A stretch of 64,000 bases of DNA from Dermatobacter hominis (GCF_020715685.1 NZ_CP085840.1:2480001-2544000), one strand, 5' to 3'; numbered from the stretch's first letter, positions 7,599 to 15,882 are shown. The notes: generated by a model not told the origin, from the sequence alone. A program made the numbers and translations.

Positions 7599-8803
7599 GC
7601 GCAGGCCACCGGCGTCCGCACGGCGAGGTCGGCGTACAGGCGGCGGAGCCGGGCGGCGGTCGTCGACCACGAGTAGCGACGCGACTCCTCGGCGGCGGCC
7701 GCGCCCATCCAGGCCGCCTTCTCGGGCTCGGAGAGGATCGCGTCGATCGCGCCCGCCCAGGCGGCGGGGTCCCGGTCCTCGACGAGGGTCCCGGTCACGC
7801 CGCTGTCGACGAGGGTCCGCAGGCCCCCGACCGCGGACGCGACGACCGGGATGCCGCACGCCGCGGCCTCGAGCGCCACGAGCCCGAACGACTCCGAGCG
7901 GCTCGGGACGACGACGACGTCGGCCGCCCGGTACCAGGTGGACAGCATGTGGTGCGGCTGCGGCGCGACGAACGTGACCCGGTCGGTGAGGCCGAGCTGC
8001 TCGATCCGGTCGAGCACCCGGGCCATCTCGGCCGGGCCCTCGGTGCCGCTCGGGCCGCCGACCACCACGAGCCGGCTGCGCCGGTCCTGCAGGCGGGCCA
8101 GCGCCTCGACCGCGACCGTCAGGCCCTTGAGCGGTTGGATGCGCCCGACGAACAGGAGCGTCGGCCGGTCGTCGAGGCTCAGGGCGGCGCGCGCCCCCGC
8201 GCGGTCGCCCGGCGAGAAGAACGCGTGGTCGACCCCCGAGGGCACGAGCTCGATCCGATCAGGCGACGCGCCGTAGAGCTGGACGAGCTGGTCGGCCTCG
8301 ACCGGGTTCGAGGCGCAGATGGCGTCGCAGCAGCCGATGACCATGGCCTCGGCCGCCTCGCGGGCCAGCGGCTCGAGGTCGCCCGCCTCGGCCTTCACCC
8401 TCGCGAGCGTGTGGAAGGTGGCGACGAGCGGCAGGTCGAGGCGGTGCTTGAGGTCGTGGGCCGACACGGCCGACAACCAGTAGTTGGCGTGCAGCGCCTC
8501 GACGGGCGAGACGGCCAGGTCGGCGGCCACGCCCTCTGTGAACTCGTCGACCACGGCCGGCAGGTCCTCCTTGGCCAGGTCGGCGGGCCCGGCCGGCACG
8601 TGGACGACCTCGAAGCCGGGCTCGACCGGTACCCGCTCGGGCAGGTGGTCGGCCCAGCGGCGCACGTAGACCCGGACGTCGACGCCGGCCTGGGCGAGGG
8701 ACGCCGACAGCTCACGGACGTACACGTTCATGCCACCGGAGTCGCCCGTGCCCGGCTGCACGAGCGGTGACGTGTGCATGGAGACGACGGCGACGGAACC
8801 CAC
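7595..8803 (-). CDS. mshA: D-inositol-3-phosphate glycosyltransferase, mycothiol biosynthesis
   Basis: 402-residue GT4 family enzyme. MshA transfers GlcNAc from UDP-GlcNAc to 1-L-myo-inositol-1-phosphate, the first step of mycothiol synthesis. The N-terminal SMHTSPLVQPGTGDSGGMNV is the strongly diagnostic MshA signature. Further family motifs are FHTLARVK, VPSGVDHAFFSPGDR, LLFVGRIQPLKG and the C-terminal donor-site motif SRSESFGLVALEAAACG. The start is GTG at 8803. The ybjN gene is coupled downstream. It implies that this organism uses mycothiol, consistent with the DsbA-fold nitroreductase-like gene at 38.2 kb. Confidence 0.94.
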   Translation of the reverse strand: MGSVAVVSMHTSPLVQPGTGDSGGMNVYVRELSASLAQAGVDVRVYVRRWADHLPERVPVEPGFEVVHVPAGPADLAKEDLPAVVDEFTEGVAADLAVSPVEALHANYWLSAVSAHDLKHRLDLPLVATFHTLARVKAEAGDLEPLAREAAEAMVIGCCDAICASNPVEADQLVQLYGASPDRIELVPSGVDHAFFSPGDRAGARAALSLDDRPTLLFVGRIQPLKGLTVAVEALARLQDRRSRLVVVGGPSGTEGPAEMARVLDRIEQLGLTDRVTFVAPQPHHMLSTWYRAADVVVVPSRSESFGLVALEAAACGIPVVASAVGGLRTLVDSGVTGTLVEDRDPAAWAGAIDAILSEPEKAAWMGAAAAEESRRYSWSTTAARLRRLYADLAVRTPVACA

Positions 8804-8865
8804 GGTCAGATCAACTCATACCCACCGGGACCATTCCCGGTCGGGGCCACGGATCGTACGGGTCC

Positions 8866-9339
8866 TCAGGAGCCCACGGCGAGGTCGGGCGCGTCGTGCG
8901 CCGGATCGTCGTCGGCCGGCGCCGGCGTGGGCGCGCCCGCGGCGCCGGGCTCGACGTCGGCATCGGCGCCCTCGGCGTCCTGCGCGTCGAGCTCGTTCTC
9001 CCGTCGGAAGGACTGGTAGATCCGCACGAGCGACTTCTTCTGCTCCTCGGTGATCGTCGGATCACGGCGGATCTCGGCGATCGGGTCGACACGCTCGGCC
9101 GGCTCGTCGAGGATGCCGGCCCGGACGTAGAGGGTCTCGCTCGAGATCTCGAGCGCCCGGGCGATCTGCTGGAGGATCTCGGCCGACGGGCGGCGCAGGC
9201 CGCGCTCGATCTGCGAGAGGTACGGGTTGGAGACACCCGCCGCCTCGGAGAGCTTCCGCAGCGACATCTGGCCGACGTTGCGCTGCTCGCGGATGAACTC
9301 CCCCAGGTCGCGCCAGCGGCGGTCGAGGTCGTCCTTCAT
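8866..9339 (-). CDS. XRE-family helix-turn-helix regulator
   Basis: 157 residues. A lambda-repressor-like HTH occupies about residues 12-70, with MSLRKLSEAAGVSNPYLSQIERG as the recognition core followed by RRPSAEILQQIARALEIS. The C-terminal third is acidic, Ala/Pro-rich and probably disordered. The arrangement resembles mycobacterial Rv0474-type proteins, whose genes lie near mshA. The ATG at 9339 is the first codon before the conserved helix. No operator can be assigned. Confidence 0.88.
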   Translation of the reverse strand: MKDDLDRRWRDLGEFIREQRNVGQMSLRKLSEAAGVSNPYLSQIERGLRRPSAEILQQIARALEISSETLYVRAGILDEPAERVDPIAEIRRDPTITEEQKKSLVRIYQSFRRENELDAQDAEGADADVEPGAAGAPTPAPADDDPAHDAPDLAVGS

Positions 9340-9466
9340 GCGGTCGAGGGTATCGCGACAGCCGCGAACACCGGATTCGCACCAGCAAGCGCGCTCAGGA
9401 AGCGCTCGTCGGCGCGCTCCTCGGGAGCGCCTCTCCAGCGCGCCGCGCCGATCCGGCCGGGACCGC

Positions 9467-9991
9467 TCAGCGCAGGAGGTCGTCGACCGAGGCGCCCGCC
9501 TGGTAGCGGGCCACGATCTCGTCCTGCACCCGGTCCATCCGGGTGTGCACCTCGCGGCGAGCCGACGACACGTCGCGCTCGAGTGCGGCGAGCGCCCCCA
9601 TCGCGGCGAGCAGGTCGGGCTCGGGCACCGACGCGAGGTCCGACAGCATCGACGCGCCGAGCAGCTGGTCGGCCCGGGCGACGATCTCGTCCGCCCACGG
9701 CGGCGGGTCCAGGTCCTGACCCGGCCGGGGCAGCCCGGGGCCGCGGGTGTGGGCGGCGAGGGCCGAGGGCAGGCGGTGGACGAGGTCGGTGTCGGGATCC
9801 TGCTCGGCCCGCCGCTCGAGCTCGACCGCCACCGTGTCGAGGCGGCCCTGGACGATCCGACGGGCGTACGAGAGCCCGTTCTCCACCGCCTGGTAGTCCT
9901 CGCGCACGGCGCGGAGCTCGACGAGGCTGCACGACGTCAGCTCGCCCGGCTCGTCGAAGTTGATCAGCTGCTCGACGGTGATGTCGTCCAC
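9467..9991 (-). CDS. rsiG: RsiG-type anti-sigma factor with twin c-di-GMP motifs
   Basis: 174 residues. In Streptomyces, RsiG binds the sporulation sigma factor WhiG only when loaded with a c-di-GMP dimer, using two antiparallel helices that each carry E(X3)S(X2)R(X3)Q(X3)D. Here helix 1 has a perfect match: E37, S41, R44, Q48, D52. Helix 2 has E138, S142, R145, H149, D153, with Gln replaced by His. The short N-terminal segment (EPGELTSCSLVELRAVR) is also RsiG-like. The start is GTG at 9991. No whiG-like gene or cyclase lies in the window, so the partner is unlinked. Older annotations call this family aerial mycelium formation protein (AmfC). Confidence 0.85.
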   Translation of the reverse strand: MDDITVEQLINFDEPGELTSCSLVELRAVREDYQAVENGLSYARRIVQGRLDTVAVELERRAEQDPDTDLVHRLPSALAAHTRGPGLPRPGQDLDPPPWADEIVARADQLLGASMLSDLASVPEPDLLAAMGALAALERDVSSARREVHTRMDRVQDEIVARYQAGASVDDLLR

Positions 9992-10050
9992 ACCGGCAGG
10001 CTACCGATCCCGACGCGCTTCGCGGCCGACCGACCGCGCCGGGTCACGTC

Positions 10051-10188
10051 CCGCTCCCCGCCGCTCAGACGGACCTGCCGCTCCCCGCCGCTCAGGGGGA
10101 CCTGCCGCTCCCCGCCGCTCAGGCGGACCTGCCGCTCCCCGCCGCTCAGGCGGACCTGCCGCTCCCCGCCGCTCAGGCTCAGGCTCAG
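10051..10188. repeat. 27-bp tandem array abutting a stop codon
   Basis: Four full units and a partial of CCGCTCCCCGCCGCTCAGGC..., at 10051, 10078, 10105, 10132 and 10159, differ at one or two bases. They end in short GCTCAG triplications (10171-10188) that include the stop of the CdsA-like gene. On the minus strand each unit reads as a repeat of that gene's final codons, CCTGAGCGGCGG. Units are contiguous with no spacers. Confidence 0.9.
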
Positions 10189-11192
10189 GCGAGGGTCCAG
10201 GCCGCGACCAGGAACACGGGCGCGGTCAGCAGGTAGGTGTCCAGCCGGCGCACGGCCCGGCACGGCGCGTCGACGGTCGGCAGGAACGCCGAGGCCACCC
10301 ACTGCCCGATCGGGCAGGCCAGCACGCACACGCCGCCGACCACGGCCGCGCTGGCCGAGTCGAAGGGCGGCGCCTGGAACATCGCCATCGTGAACGTCAC
10401 CGCGAGCACGCCGATGACGCCGGTGACCGGGCCTTCGAGGAGGCTCGACGAATCCGCCCCGCCGATGAAGCAGCCGGCGTCGTACAGCGACACCGCGGCG
10501 ACGAGGAAGAGGCCGGCCCACAGGTGGGCCCCGACGACCAGCACCACCGCAGCGGCGGGCACGGCGGGCAGCAGCACGGCGACGGCGAGCGCCGACGCCT
10601 CGCCCGACGTCAGGCCGGCCGCGCCGACCCGCCCCGCGATCGAGACGGCGGCGAGGCCGAGCACGACCAGGAGCAGGACGCCGCCCGCGAACCCGGTGCC
10701 GAGCGCCGCGGCGGCGGGCACCAGCACGGTGAGCACGACCGCCACGCCCACGACGGCCGCCGACGGGCGCGCCTCGGGGTCGGGGCGCGAACCGCCCCCG
10801 GCGTACGGCCACCAGACGACGAGCAGCTCACGGGCGGCGAGCGCCGCCACGAGGCCCCAGAGGATCGCGGTGGGCCACCGGCCGGCCGTGACGGCGGCGA
10901 GGGCGACGAAGAACCAGAGGATGCCGAGCCGGACCTTCGGCCCGGTGCTCGACGGGCGGACCGCCAGCCTCGCCATCCCGGTCGCAGGTTCGGCGGCCGG
11001 GGTGCGGCGGCCCTTCGAGCCGCCCCCGGACGGCGCCGACGCGCCCGACCCCTTCGTCCCCCCGCTGCGCTCGGCGACCGCGGTCGCGCCGCGCCGCCGG
11101 CTGCGCTGCACGGGGGCGGCGTCGGCGATCGGGCGGCGGGTGCCACCCGCGCCGGCCGAGCGCGAGCTGGTCGACCGGCTGCGCTCAGCCAC
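10185..11192 (-). CDS. CdsA-like integral membrane protein with degenerate active site
   Basis: 335 residues from a GTG at 11192 that overlaps the MoaD-type gene by 8 nt. The first 70 residues are Ser/Arg/Gly-rich and probably disordered. About eight membrane helices follow. The C-terminal part keeps the layout of phosphatidate cytidylyltransferase: an Asp-containing helix (SLYDAGCFIGG), a short EGPVTG loop like the family's EG-x2-GG, and a terminal RAVRRLDTYLLTAPVFLV resembling the signature DRLDS..F..PVF. The S-PKKT and GHGG-D parts are missing, so true CDP-diacylglycerol synthase activity is doubtful. The assignment rests on visual motif alignment. Confidence 0.65.
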   Translation of the reverse strand: MAERSRSTSSRSAGAGGTRRPIADAAPVQRSRRRGATAVAERSGGTKGSGASAPSGGGSKGRRTPAAEPATGMARLAVRPSSTGPKVRLGILWFFVALAAVTAGRWPTAILWGLVAALAARELLVVWWPYAGGGSRPDPEARPSAAVVGVAVVLTVLVPAAAALGTGFAGGVLLLVVLGLAAVSIAGRVGAAGLTSGEASALAVAVLLPAVPAAAVVLVVGAHLWAGLFLVAAVSLYDAGCFIGGADSSSLLEGPVTGVIGVLAVTFTMAMFQAPPFDSASAAVVGGVCVLACPIGQWVASAFLPTVDAPCRAVRRLDTYLLTAPVFLVAAWTLA

Positions 11193-11421
11193 CGGACACC
11201 GGGGGGAGGATGGCCACCTCGTCGTCGCCCCCCACCGCATCGGCCTCGCCGGCCGGCTCGCCGTTGACCCAGACCCGGCAGGTGCCCAGGATGGCGGCGA
11301 AGTCGTCCCCGAAGCGCTCCCGAGCGCTCGTCAGGACCGCCGCCACGGTGTCGCCCGTCAGGACCTCGGACGAGGTCCCCGCGGCCTCCCGGGCCTGGGC
11401 GAAGAGACGGACGACTGGCAC
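11185..11421 (-). CDS. MoaD/ThiS-family ubiquitin-like sulfur carrier
   Basis: 78 residues, the usual MoaD size, beginning MPVVRLFAQAREAAG and ending in the diagnostic ILPPVSGG with a C-terminal Gly-Gly that is adenylated and thiocarboxylated in this family. It would donate sulfur, for example to molybdopterin synthase. No moaE, moeB or thiamine genes are next to it, so the pathway is unclear. It is overlapped by the CdsA-like gene downstream. Confidence 0.85.
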   Translation of the reverse strand: MPVVRLFAQAREAAGTSSEVLTGDTVAAVLTSARERFGDDFAAILGTCRVWVNGEPAGEADAVGGDDEVAILPPVSGG

Positions 11422-11535
11422 CGAGCGAGCCTACTCCGGGGGGTTCCGGCGGGTCCCGGTCGGCCACCCCACGCCCGCGGCGGCAGACGATCGCCGTGGA
11501 CGGGCCCGGTACCGGGGCCGGTAGCGTCCCCGCCG

Positions 11536-12120
11536 ATGACGCAGCTGCTCGTGATCCGCCATGGCCAGTCCGAGTGGAACGCCGACGGGCGCTGGCAGGG
11601 CCAGGAGGACCCGCCGCTCACCGACCTCGGCCGGCAGCAGGCCCGCACCGCAGCCCGGGCGGTCGGCGCGATCGACGCCATCTACGCCTCGCCGCTCGAC
11701 CGGGCCGCCACGACGGCCGCCATCCTCAGCGAGGAGCTGGGAGTCGGACCGGTGATCACCCTCACCGGGCTGATGGAGCGCAACGCCGGCGAGTGGCAGG
11801 GCCTCACCCGCGACGAGATCGAGGAGGGCTACCCCGGCTACCTCGCCGAGGCGCGTCGGCCGCCCGGCTGGGAGCCCGACGAGGACGTCCAGGCCCGGGT
11901 GCTCGGCGCGTTCGACGCGATCGCGACCCAGCACCCCTACGGGACGGTGGTCGCCGTCGCCCACGCCGGAGTGATCTTCGCCGCCGAGTCCGCGTTCGGC
12001 GCGGAGTGGGAGCGGCTCGCGAACCTCGGCGGCCGCTGGCTCTCGCACGAGGACGGCCGCTGGCGGATCGGCGAGCGGGTCCACCTGCTGATCGAGGAGA
12101 CGATCCCCGACCAGATCTGA
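11536..12120 (+). CDS. Histidine phosphatase family protein (phosphoglycerate mutase-like)
   Basis: 194 residues with the catalytic RHGQSEWN at the N-terminus, SPLDRAATTA, the acid/base region LMERNAGEWQG and the second histidine in VVAVAHAGVIFA. This identifies a branch-1 histidine phosphatase that forms a phosphohistidine intermediate. The substrate cannot be predicted; proteins of this type act on phosphosugars and small phosphoesters. The ATG at 11536 is followed directly by the core strand. It is transcribed away from the moaD-cdsA-like pair. Confidence 0.9.
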   Translation: MTQLLVIRHGQSEWNADGRWQGQEDPPLTDLGRQQARTAARAVGAIDAIYASPLDRAATTAAILSEELGVGPVITLTGLMERNAGEWQGLTRDEIEEGYPGYLAEARRPPGWEPDEDVQARVLGAFDAIATQHPYGTVVAVAHAGVIFAAESAFGAEWERLANLGGRWLSHEDGRWRIGERVHLLIEETIPDQI

Positions 12121-12128
12121 CCGTCGGA

Positions 12129-12548
12129 TCAGCCTGCGGCGGTGAAGCGGTCCGAGCCGACGATCGCCTGGACCTGGGCGGCGGCGGCCGCTCCGCCGAT
12201 CTGGTCGGCGTCGATCCGGTCGAGGCCCGACATGGCCTCCTCGACCGCAGCGAGGTCCTGCTCGATCCGGCCGAGGACGGCGAGCTCGTCGTCCTCGTCG
12301 GCGATCAGGGGGACGGGCTCGGCGGTCGGCGCGTCCGGGCCCGGCGCGTCCGGGACCGGGACGACCGTCTCCGGCACGACCGGGTCCGGGGCGATCGGAT
12401 CCGGAGCGGGCGGGACGTCGACCGCCGCGGCCGGCGCCGGCTCGACGGGCCCCGTCGCCCACGCCGGCGTGGCCGGCGTGGCCGGCGACCCGGTCAGGTC
12501 CACGACCTCGGGCTCGTCGGCGTCGTCCACGTGCTCGTTCGGCTCCAC
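12129..12548 (-). CDS. Proline/alanine-rich hypothetical protein with C-terminal helix
   Basis: 139 residues from a GTG at 12548. The first 90 residues are Pro/Ala/Asp-rich and low-complexity. The last 45 (ELAVLGRIEQDLAAVEEAMSGLDRID) form one amphipathic helix with weak resemblance to the coiled coil of DksA/TraR proteins but without their zinc finger. Function unknown. It is divergent from the next gene and its stop faces the phosphatase gene 8 bp away. Confidence 0.55.
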   Translation of the reverse strand: MEPNEHVDDADEPEVVDLTGSPATPATPAWATGPVEPAPAAAVDVPPAPDPIAPDPVVPETVVPVPDAPGPDAPTAEPVPLIADEDDELAVLGRIEQDLAAVEEAMSGLDRIDADQIGGAAAAAQVQAIVGSDRFTAAG

Positions 12549-12593
12549 GTCGGGCGAGCGTAGCGTCGTCGTCCCGGTACGCTGCTCCGTCCG

Positions 12594-13022
12594 GTGGATG
12601 CCTCCGACGTGACCGCTCCGGCCGTGCTGCTGGCCGAGATCCAGGCCGACGTGCTGGTCCGATCGTTCGTGATCGCCGCCGTCGTGCTCCTCCCCGTGTG
12701 GCTCTACGTCCGCAAGCGGGTCCTCGCCGACCGGGAGCCGCCGGCGAGCGAGGACGGCGCGGCGGCCGAACCCGCGGGCCCGCGCCTCGAGGACGTGATC
12801 GCCGCCGTGCCCGCCGCCGCGGGCACCGCCCGCGCCGAGGGCTCCGCCACGCTGACCGTGCCCCACGGCGTCACGATCGACGGCGATGCCGCCGACCCGG
12901 CGACCGTCGACGCGCTCGTGCGCGACTCGCTCCGGCGCAGCGGCCTGGTCGCGGTGGCGGAGGTCGACTCGCCGGCCGGACGTACCCTGGAGCTCCGACC
13001 GGTCGACGCCGGTCGGACCTGA
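12594..13022 (+). CDS. Membrane-anchored hypothetical protein
   Basis: 142 residues: a single N-terminal membrane segment (VLVRSFVIAAVVLLPVWLYV), a basic stop-transfer YVRKR, then a linker and a small soluble domain with VPHGVTIDGDAADPATVDALVRDSLRRSGLV. The start is GTG at 12594, with in-frame alternatives slightly downstream. No family recognised. It precedes the DUF3039 gene by 48 bp on the same strand and could be co-transcribed with it. Confidence 0.6.
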   Translation: MDASDVTAPAVLLAEIQADVLVRSFVIAAVVLLPVWLYVRKRVLADREPPASEDGAAAEPAGPRLEDVIAAVPAAAGTARAEGSATLTVPHGVTIDGDAADPATVDALVRDSLRRSGLVAVAEVDSPAGRTLELRPVDAGRT

Positions 13023-13070
13023 ACGCCAGGCCTGATCGCCCGCTCATCGAGATCGCCGGAGCCCCTCCCC

Positions 13071-13373
13071 ATGACCGCACCGATGGCACCGACCACGACC
13101 GGACCCGCCACCAGCACGATCACCCGCACCGACGAGGAGCAGGAGACCGAGGACGGCCCGCTCGCCCACATCGTCCGGACCAAGCCAGGCGAGGACGCCG
13201 CGGCCAAGGTGCTCGCCGCCCGCGTCGAGGGCACACCGCTCGAGGCGCTCTGCGGTCACGTGTGGGTGCCGTCCCGTGACCCCAAGCAGCTGCCGGTGTG
13301 CCAGCGCTGCAAGGACATCTACGGCATGTACCGCGACGTCAACGACGGACTCGACGAGACGCCGCGGATGTAA
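13071..13373 (+). CDS. DUF3039 protein
   Basis: 100 residues of the actinobacterial DUF3039 family, function unknown. The conserved core is AHIVRTKPGEDAAAKVLAARVEGTPLEALCGHVWVPSRDPKQLPVCQRCKDIY in short blocks, with CGH and C-x2-C that could bind a metal. The N-terminal 30 residues are Thr-rich and variable. The gene end is tandemly duplicated, which turned the original TAG into a TAA while leaving the C-terminal ETPRM unchanged. Confidence 0.88.
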   Translation: MTAPMAPTTTGPATSTITRTDEEQETEDGPLAHIVRTKPGEDAAAKVLAARVEGTPLEALCGHVWVPSRDPKQLPVCQRCKDIYGMYRDVNDGLDETPRM

Positions 13374-13404
13374 ACGACGGGCTCGACGAGACGCCGCGGA
13401 TGTA
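13341..13404. repeat. 32-bp tandem duplication of a gene end
   Basis: Units 13341-13372 and 13373-13404 differ at one base (ACGGAC versus ACGGGC). Both contain the last nine codons of the DUF3039 gene. Because 32 is not a multiple of three, the first copy stops at TAA and the second, non-coding copy retains GGATGTAG, the presumed ancestral end. Confidence 0.9.
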
Positions 13405-13408
13405 GCGG

Positions 13409-14884
13409 TCAGGCGGGCGCGCACTCGGCGCCGCGCACCTCGACCGTGGTGCCGATCACCTCGCGCCGGGTGGCCGCCTGCACGAACGCGGGGTCGTGGC
13501 AGGTGCCGACCCAGCGTCGGCCGTCGGGCAGGTCGGCGATGACGAAGGCCCGGATCGGGGCGTCGCCCTCGTAGGTCGCAGTGGCGGTCGCGACGGTCGC
13601 CGGCCCGGCGCCGCCGTGGGTGACCTCGAGCGTCGCGGTGGCGGCCGCGGCCTCCTGCCCGAAGTCGGCGACGAGGACCTCGGGCGCCGGGCAGCCGCCC
13701 CAGACGGTGATGCCGGGCTTGGTGAGCAGGCCCGACACCGCGGTGACCATGCCCAGCGACTCGGGGGCGGCGCGCAGCCGCCGGGCCACCTCGACCGTGG
13801 CCTGGTACGTGAAGTTGTTGAGCGGCCCGCCGGCGAAGGTCATGCCGCCGGTGACGGTGGCGGGCGACGTCGGATCGAGCTCGAGCTCGCGCTGCTGGAC
13901 GCGCACGGCGACCGGGAAGCAGCTGTAGATCTCCTGGACCTCGACCTCGCGCAGCGGGCGGCCGATGTGCGCGGCGACGGCGTGGCCGAGGATGCGCATG
14001 GCCGGCCACCGGTGGAGCTCGGCCCGGCGCGACAGCGAGGCCATGTGCTCCGACTCGACGCAGGCGTGCGGGAACAGCCACCGGTCCGCCGGCACCCCCG
14101 CGGCCTGGGCAGTCCCGGCCGAGCAGAGCAGGAGCGCGGCGCCCTGGTCGACCGACCACTGGCTCACGTGCCACTTGGCGTACGGCGACGACAGCGGGCG
14201 GTTGCCCGGTCCCGCCACGCGCAGCTCGGCGGCGGTGCGCGGCTCGGGGAACGCGGCCAGCGGGTTCGAGGTCGCGACGGCGTTGAACGACGCCCACAGG
14301 CCGGCGATGTCGTCGAGCTGGTCGTCGAACGGCCGACCCTCCGCGTGGCCGAGGGCGTTCTCGATGCAGGCGTACTGGTCGACCGGCGCCCACATCCCGG
14401 CCTGCACCTCGGCGTCGGCCATGATCTCGCCCTGGGGCGACCAGCGCTCGTCGGGCACGGCGCCCTCCTGCGCGGTCTCGGGCACCGACCCGCCGGCGCG
14501 CTGCGCGGCGGTCGTGCTGGCCATGGCCTCGGCGCCGACCACGAGGGCGACGTCGAGCTCGCCACGGCGGATGCGGTCGAGCGCCACGGCGAGCGGCGCG
14601 GTCTGCGGCACGCCCACGTCGGCGCAGACCGTCCGGGCCCGCTCGGCCCCGATGCGGGCGGCGACCAGCCGTCCGGGGTCCGGGTACGACCACGTGCCCT
14701 CGGGGACGGCCAGCATCCCGACCGAGGCGAGCAGCGACGGCGCGCCCGCGTCGGCGGCCGCGGCGACGGACGCCTCGACCATGAGCTCCAGCGGCTCCAC
14801 GGCACCGGAGCCGTCGACCGGGCGGTGGGCCTCCCCGACGCCGACGAGGACGGGGGTGCGGGGATCGAGCGACGCAGCAGCCAC
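13409..14884 (-). CDS. Thiolase-superfamily acyl-CoA acetyltransferase-like protein
   Basis: 491 residues with the overall thiolase fold and a C-terminal OB-like extension (about residues 405-491). Family blocks include RRGELDVALVVGAEAMAS, EIYSCFPVAVRVQQ and GGMTFAGGPLNNFTYQAT. The usual nucleophilic cysteine region reads GVPQTAPLAVAL with no Cys, so ordinary thiolysis is unlikely, as in lipid-transfer-like actinobacterial members. The start is GTG at 14884. It may act in sterol or fatty-acid degradation with the enoyl-CoA hydratase at 16.0 kb, but they are not in one operon. Confidence 0.82.
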   Translation of the reverse strand: MAAASLDPRTPVLVGVGEAHRPVDGSGAVEPLELMVEASVAAAADAGAPSLLASVGMLAVPEGTWSYPDPGRLVAARIGAERARTVCADVGVPQTAPLAVALDRIRRGELDVALVVGAEAMASTTAAQRAGGSVPETAQEGAVPDERWSPQGEIMADAEVQAGMWAPVDQYACIENALGHAEGRPFDDQLDDIAGLWASFNAVATSNPLAAFPEPRTAAELRVAGPGNRPLSSPYAKWHVSQWSVDQGAALLLCSAGTAQAAGVPADRWLFPHACVESEHMASLSRRAELHRWPAMRILGHAVAAHIGRPLREVEVQEIYSCFPVAVRVQQRELELDPTSPATVTGGMTFAGGPLNNFTYQATVEVARRLRAAPESLGMVTAVSGLLTKPGITVWGGCPAPEVLVADFGQEAAAATATLEVTHGGAGPATVATATATYEGDAPIRAFVIADLPDGRRWVGTCHDPAFVQAATRREVIGTTVEVRGAECAPA

Positions 14885-14940
14885 GACGGCGGACGCTACC
14901 GCCGCCGGGCGGGCGGCTCAGGCGGCGAGGTCGGCCCCGG

Positions 14941-15882
14941 TCAGCCGGCGATCCCGCAGCCGAGCCGGGTCGAGCCGCCGCCGCCGAGGCTGTGCGCGAT
15001 CGCGCACACCTGCGCACCCGGCGGTGCGACGACCGCGGCCGCCACGAAGCCGTGCGCCGAGCCCCGGCCGAACGCTGCGCCGATGTCGGGCCGGTCGCCG
15101 TTGGCGGTCACCGTGCGGACCGGGTTGCCGCCGACGTAGACGCTGACCTTGACCGGCGTGTTGGCGTGGGCGTCGAGCGCCCACCCCGACACGTCGACCG
15201 ACCCGCCGCCGCGGGCCACGGCGTCGAGCGCACCGGTCGGCGCGTCGGCGATGCGCAGGGCCTCGGTCCGTACGTAGGCCTTGGACGCCCGCAGCGAGCT
15301 GTAGGCGTTGATGACGGACCCGTCCGGACGGCGGATCTCGAAGTGCAGGTGGGCACCGGTGGACTCGGCGTTGCCGGAGTCGCCGACGAAGCCCACGATC
15401 TCGCCGGCCTTGACCTTCTGGCCCTTGGCGATGCCGTCGGCGAAGGCCCGCTCGTAGACGTTGCTGCCGTCGTCCGTGCCGGGCCAGTCGTTGTTGAGGT
15501 GGATGTAGACGTAGCGCCAGCCGTCGGCGTCGGTGATCGTCAGCGAGTTGCCCGACAGGCCGCTGTTCGACCAGTTGAGCGACGTCACCGTGCCGTCGAC
15601 CGCGGCGACCACCGGCGTGTGCTTGGCCGCCATCAGGTCCTGGCCCTCGTGGCTGCGACCGCCGGAGCGGGCGGCGCCGAAGGTGTCGGAGTAGGTGACC
15701 CTCGCCGCCACCGGGAACACGATGGCCCGCTCCCCCGCCACCGAGGCGGGCGGCGCGGCGCAGGCGGCCAGCGCCGCGAGCGCGGCGGTCACGGCCAGGA
15801 GGCCGACGGCGTGGGACCAGCGGGGGGCCGGGTGGTGGCGACGGGGGCGCGCCGGGTCGATCGCGGAGGGCTGACGGTGCAT
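14941..15882 (-). CDS. M23 peptidase lipoprotein with C-terminal repeat domain
   Basis: 313 residues from an ATG at 15882; an earlier ATG at 15909 adds nine. A signal peptide with lipobox LAAC predicts a lipoprotein. The LytM/M23 zinc endopeptidase core has HEGQDLM (first ligands) and HLHFEI (last ligands), usually acting on peptidoglycan cross-links. The final 85 residues (GWALDAHANTPVKVSVYVGG ... VCAIAH) match the repeats in the cysteine-rich protein at 43.2-45.1 kb, suggesting a shared surface or carbohydrate-associated module. It is monocistronic. Confidence 0.88.
   Translation of the reverse strand: MHRQPSAIDPARPRRHHPAPRWSHAVGLLAVTAALAALAACAAPPASVAGERAIVFPVAARVTYSDTFGAARSGGRSHEGQDLMAAKHTPVVAAVDGTVTSLNWSNSGLSGNSLTITDADGWRYVYIHLNNDWPGTDDGSNVYERAFADGIAKGQKVKAGEIVGFVGDSGNAESTGAHLHFEIRRPDGSVINAYSSLRASKAYVRTEALRIADAPTGALDAVARGGGSVDVSGWALDAHANTPVKVSVYVGGNPVRTVTANGDRPDIGAAFGRGSAHGFVAAAVVAPPGAQVCAIAHSLGGGGSTRLGCGIAG

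Noticed and set aside
10051-10188. Possible CRISPR array
   Set aside because: Units are contiguous 27-bp copies with no unique spacers, and no cas genes are nearby; the same holds for 55361-55499 and 58360-58413.
13044-15017. 657-codon frame on the minus strand
   Set aside because: Arg-rich shadow of the thiolase-like gene in another frame.
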